This document shows positions 62,336 to 64,000 of a stretch of DNA of 64,000 bases, in pieces. The notes beneath the pieces were generated by a model. The model did not search any database. It saw only the letters and a list, made by a program, of their open reading frames with translations, and was not told the origin of the DNA. The stretch's first letter is position 1. Each line of letters starts with the position of its first letter. The stretch comes from JAAYAE01 sp963678395 (GTDB taxonomy: Bacteria > Bacillota > Negativicutes > Acidaminococcales > Acidaminococcaceae). A program made the translations under genes and the position numbers. The stretch is from the NCBI GenBank assembly GCA_963678395.1, contig OY782827.1, positions 620,001-684,000 on the forward strand. Reading direction: 5' to 3'.

Positions 62336-62906
62336 AATCTTCAAATACAACTTTATTGTTTTCAAATTTTTTAATGCGAGCTAAAGACTCCACTTGATAT
62401 TCGGCTTGGCATAAACGTTCGCGGCCAGGCTGAAAAGATTTTTCAATCACAATACCGATGCCTGCCACTTGGCTCCCAGCTTGGTCTACTAAATCGGCGA
62501 GACCCTTAGCGGCTTCACCCATTGCCAGAAAATCGTCTAATATGAGCACATTTTCACCTTTAGGTAAGAATTTCTTTAGGACAATAATATTGGAAGTTTT
62601 CTTTTTGGTAAAGGAAAAGACTTCGGTTTGGTAGGATTCTTCATTAGTTAGGGCAGACTTTTGTTTGCGGGCGAAGACAACGGGAACATGCATTAAAAGT
62701 CCGGTTGTCAGGGCAACGGAAATACCGGAGGCTTCAACAGTAAGAATACGGTCGATTTTTTTATTCTGAAAACGGTTGTAAAATTCTCTGCCTATTTCCA
62801 TGAGTAAATCCGGGTCGATTTGTTGGTTCAAAAATGCATCTACTTTGAGAATGGAATTATTTAGTACGATTCCTTCATTATTTATACGCTCTTTTAATGA
62901 GATCAT
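62334..62906 (-). CDS. xpt: Xanthine phosphoribosyltransferase
   Basis: Salvages xanthine to XMP with PRPP. The PRPP-binding motif 'VLILDDFLAMGEAAKGL' and 'VEASGISVALTTGLLMHVPVVFARK' are typical of Xpt. 190 residues, full length. In Bacillus the gene follows a purine riboswitch; none is seen in the upstream region here. Confidence 0.93.
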   Translation of the reverse strand: MISLKERINNEGIVLNNSILKVDAFLNQQIDPDLLMEIGREFYNRFQNKKIDRILTVEASGISVALTTGLLMHVPVVFARKQKSALTNEESYQTEVFSFTKKKTSNIIVLKKFLPKGENVLILDDFLAMGEAAKGLADLVDQAGSQVAGIGIVIEKSFQPGRERLCQAEYQVESLARIKKFENNKVVFED

Positions 62907-63058
62907 GGAGCACCTCTTTTGTTATTTTCTGCTTATTATAGCACAATATTTCATAAAAAATGTTAATAATTCAGGAGAATTGTTAAAAAGTGTAAAGAAT
63001 GTAGCGATTTAAGGGGACATAATGCGAGAAAAAAAGAAACTAATATATACAAAAAGTA

Positions 63059-63087
63059 TTGACAATGGCCTAAAAAACTGTCATAAT
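63059..63087 (+). promoter_or_regulatory. Promoter of the second T-box transcript
   Basis: Perfect TTGACA (63059-63064), 17-base spacer and CATAAT (63082-63087). Confidence 0.75.
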
Positions 63088-63099
63088 GTAAAAACACTA

Positions 63100-63378
63100 C
63101 ATCATAAGTCAGTGGTGAGTATAAATATTAGAAATAAAGTAATGATCGGGACAATATCAAGTGGCGTTTTTCAGAGAGTCGGTGGTTGGTGCGAACCGAT
63201 AAAACAACTTGAGAAAACTCACCCGGGAACTTCAGTTACGAAATAATAGTAGGAACTGACGTTTAGCGCCATGTTACGGTGTCCGAAGATATTATTCGGG
63301 ACAATGAGGTCAAAATAGGGTGGTACCGCGGTTACTAGTCGCCCCTATCTGTGAAGAACAGATAGGGGCGCTTTTTTA
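63100..63378 (+). promoter_or_regulatory. T-box leader separated from its gene by an IS3 element
   Basis: The leader has 'GGTGAGTA' (AGTA motif), stem I apical 'AGAGAGTCGGTGGTTGGTGC', a pairing partner 'ACTCACC', the T-box 'AGGGTGGTACCGCG' (about 63318-63331) and a terminator of stem GCCCCTATCTG/CAGATAGGGGC followed by T (to about 63377). I cannot decide the specifier codon (ACT, for Thr, is one candidate). An aminoacyl-tRNA synthetase or amino-acid gene is expected next. Instead an IS3 element follows. Confidence 0.92.
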
Positions 63379-63525
63379 TTGTATATTTTGCTTTAGCGAT
63401 GGTTTCGAGCGACAAAGGAGCGAAGAAACAATAAACCGCCGGCTATGTGAAGTGGTAACATCTAAGTGGACACTTAAACCACTGGTGACTTAGTGTTATA
63501 ATTTTGTAAAAAAGCGGTGAAAATA

Positions 63526-63864
63526 ATGGGCCTCAAAGGTGGAAATAAGAGATATTTTAGCAAGGAATTTAAATTATCAGTTGTGCAGAGAAATTTAGCT
63601 GGCGAAAGCAGTGGGAAACTATCCAAACAACTTAATTTAGATAAATCGCTAATTTGTTACTGGGCAAGAATATATAGAGATAAAGGGGAATCTGGACTAG
63701 AATCCAAGAGACGTCCTGGAAATCCTCTTGCTACATATCAAAACAGAAAAACGCTATCCATCGAAGAACACCTTAGATATGAGCTGGCTAAAAAAGATAT
63801 CGAGCTTGCAAAACTAAAAAAAATATTAGAATATCAGAGGGGGCATGTCAAGGCAGGAAATTAA
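63526..63864 (+). CDS. IS3-family transposase OrfA
   Basis: A 112-residue protein with an N-terminal HTH ('EFKLSVVQRNLAGESSGKLS' onward) and a C-terminal leucine-zipper-like helix ('LRYELAKKDIELAKLKKILE'), the normal OrfA layout. ATG 63526 has a GGTGA site upstream. A run of eight A (63816-63823) near the end is the likely -1 frameshift site for the OrfAB transposase. Confidence 0.88.
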   Translation: MGLKGGNKRYFSKEFKLSVVQRNLAGESSGKLSKQLNLDKSLICYWARIYRDKGESGLESKRRPGNPLATYQNRKTLSIEEHLRYELAKKDIELAKLKKILEYQRGHVKAGN

Positions 63865-63869
63865 TACGA

Positions 63870-64000
63870 TTGTATTTCGAGGCGATATTCGAATTAAGTG
63901 ACCGTTATTCTGTAGTATGGTTATGTAAACAGTTTTCGGTATCTAGAGCTGGATATTATAACTGGATAAAACATAAAAATCGTCCCAATACATATGAGTT
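63870..64000 (+). CDS. IS3-family transposase OrfB, N-terminal part (cut by window end)
   Basis: In the -1 frame relative to OrfA the chain reads 'LYFEAIFELSDRYSVVWLCK' and 'SVSRAGYYNWIKHKNRP', the classic N-terminal HTH-21 region of OrfB. The DDE domain lies beyond the window. TTG 63870 is only a possible independent start; production by frameshifting from OrfA at 63816-63823 is more likely. Confidence 0.8.
   Translation, partial: MYFEAIFELSDRYSVVWLCKQFSVSRAGYYNWIKHKNRPNTYE

Larger units (their letters stand above)
63446..64000 (+). mobile_element. IS3-family insertion sequence (cut by window end)
   Basis: From about 63446 the sequence carries an IS-like 5' end ('TGAAGTGGTAACATCTAAGT' and nearby inverted stretches), orfA and the start of orfB in the -1 frame. 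The exact left end is not fixed because the right end is outside the window. Confidence 0.75.

Noticed and set aside
62907..63010. Purine riboswitch upstream of xpt
   Set aside because: The short upstream region lacks the conserved aptamer loops; only a promoter-like TATAAT is visible.
63022..63246. 74-residue frame in the second T-box region
   Set aside because: It overlaps the promoter and stem I of the T-box leader and has no family resemblance.

Overview
The window looks like a chromosomal segment of an AT-rich, low-GC Firmicute with an outer membrane, most likely class Negativicutes (order Acidaminococcales would fit, but this is inference). The Firmicute side rests on PolC, the rimP-nusA-ylxR-ylxQ-infB-rbfA order, T-box leaders, a small SRP RNA and a BofA-like protein. 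The diderm side rests on two RND efflux systems and a GtrA/lipid kinase/sulfatase envelope cluster.

Layout. 1-3.7 kb: tail of an MgtC-like gene and a polC that lacks the proofreading exonuclease domain and is split by two single-base frameshifts. 3.7-11.9 kb: translation/RNA operon rimP-nusA-ylxR-ylxQ-infB-rbfA-nrnA-truB-ribF from one good promoter. 11.9-12.6 kb: a tandemly duplicated mosaic of small hairpins. 12.7-15.2 kb: rpsO and pnp. 15.4-19.6 kb: an RND adaptor/pump pair, both interrupted. 19.7-20.2 kb: a third, inverted copy of the hairpin mosaic. 20.2-21.4 kb: pepT. 21.8-23.4 kb: an ISLre2-type insertion sequence. 23.5-25.4 kb: two tandem cobalamin riboswitches, two small ORFs and a TIM-barrel protein that may be a CbiR-type cobamide-remodelling hydrolase. 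25.4-29.8 kb: exported proteins, cupin/XRE and AraC regulators, an EamA remnant, DUF2000 and a Cys-rich small membrane protein. 30-37 kb: alr, a Liv-type binding protein, an unknown gene coupled to an EFR1-type ferredoxin, and two paralogous FAD-linked oxidases of the glycolate/D-lactate type. 37.1-37.4 kb: SRP RNA and tRNA-Ser(GGA) on the minus strand. 37.5-42.6 kb: usp, corA, dnaX-ybaB-recR-bofA. 42.7-47.3 kb: envelope cluster and small conserved genes. 47.4-54.4 kb: transporters (EamA, MATE, ECF-S-like, a binding protein with an in-frame stop, split chromate transporter) and a short GltD-like flavoprotein. 54.5-59.2 kb: tetR-adaptor-RND operon. 59.4-62.9 kb: rmuC, a serine T-box with serA, and xpt. 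63-64 kb: a second T-box whose target gene has been displaced by an IS3-family element cut by the window end.

How the parts relate. The serA T-box appears to read UCC, which matches the tRNA-Ser(GGA) encoded in the same window. The cobalamin riboswitches sit directly in front of the CbiR-like gene. The hairpin mosaics stand as inverted copies on either side of rpsO-pnp-RND.

Sequence quality. Several well-conserved genes (polC twice, rimP, an RND pump, a signal peptide) carry one-base indels in short homopolymers, and two genes carry TAA where GAA is expected. Either the assembly has residual errors or several loci are decaying. Calls that depend on these sites are marked.
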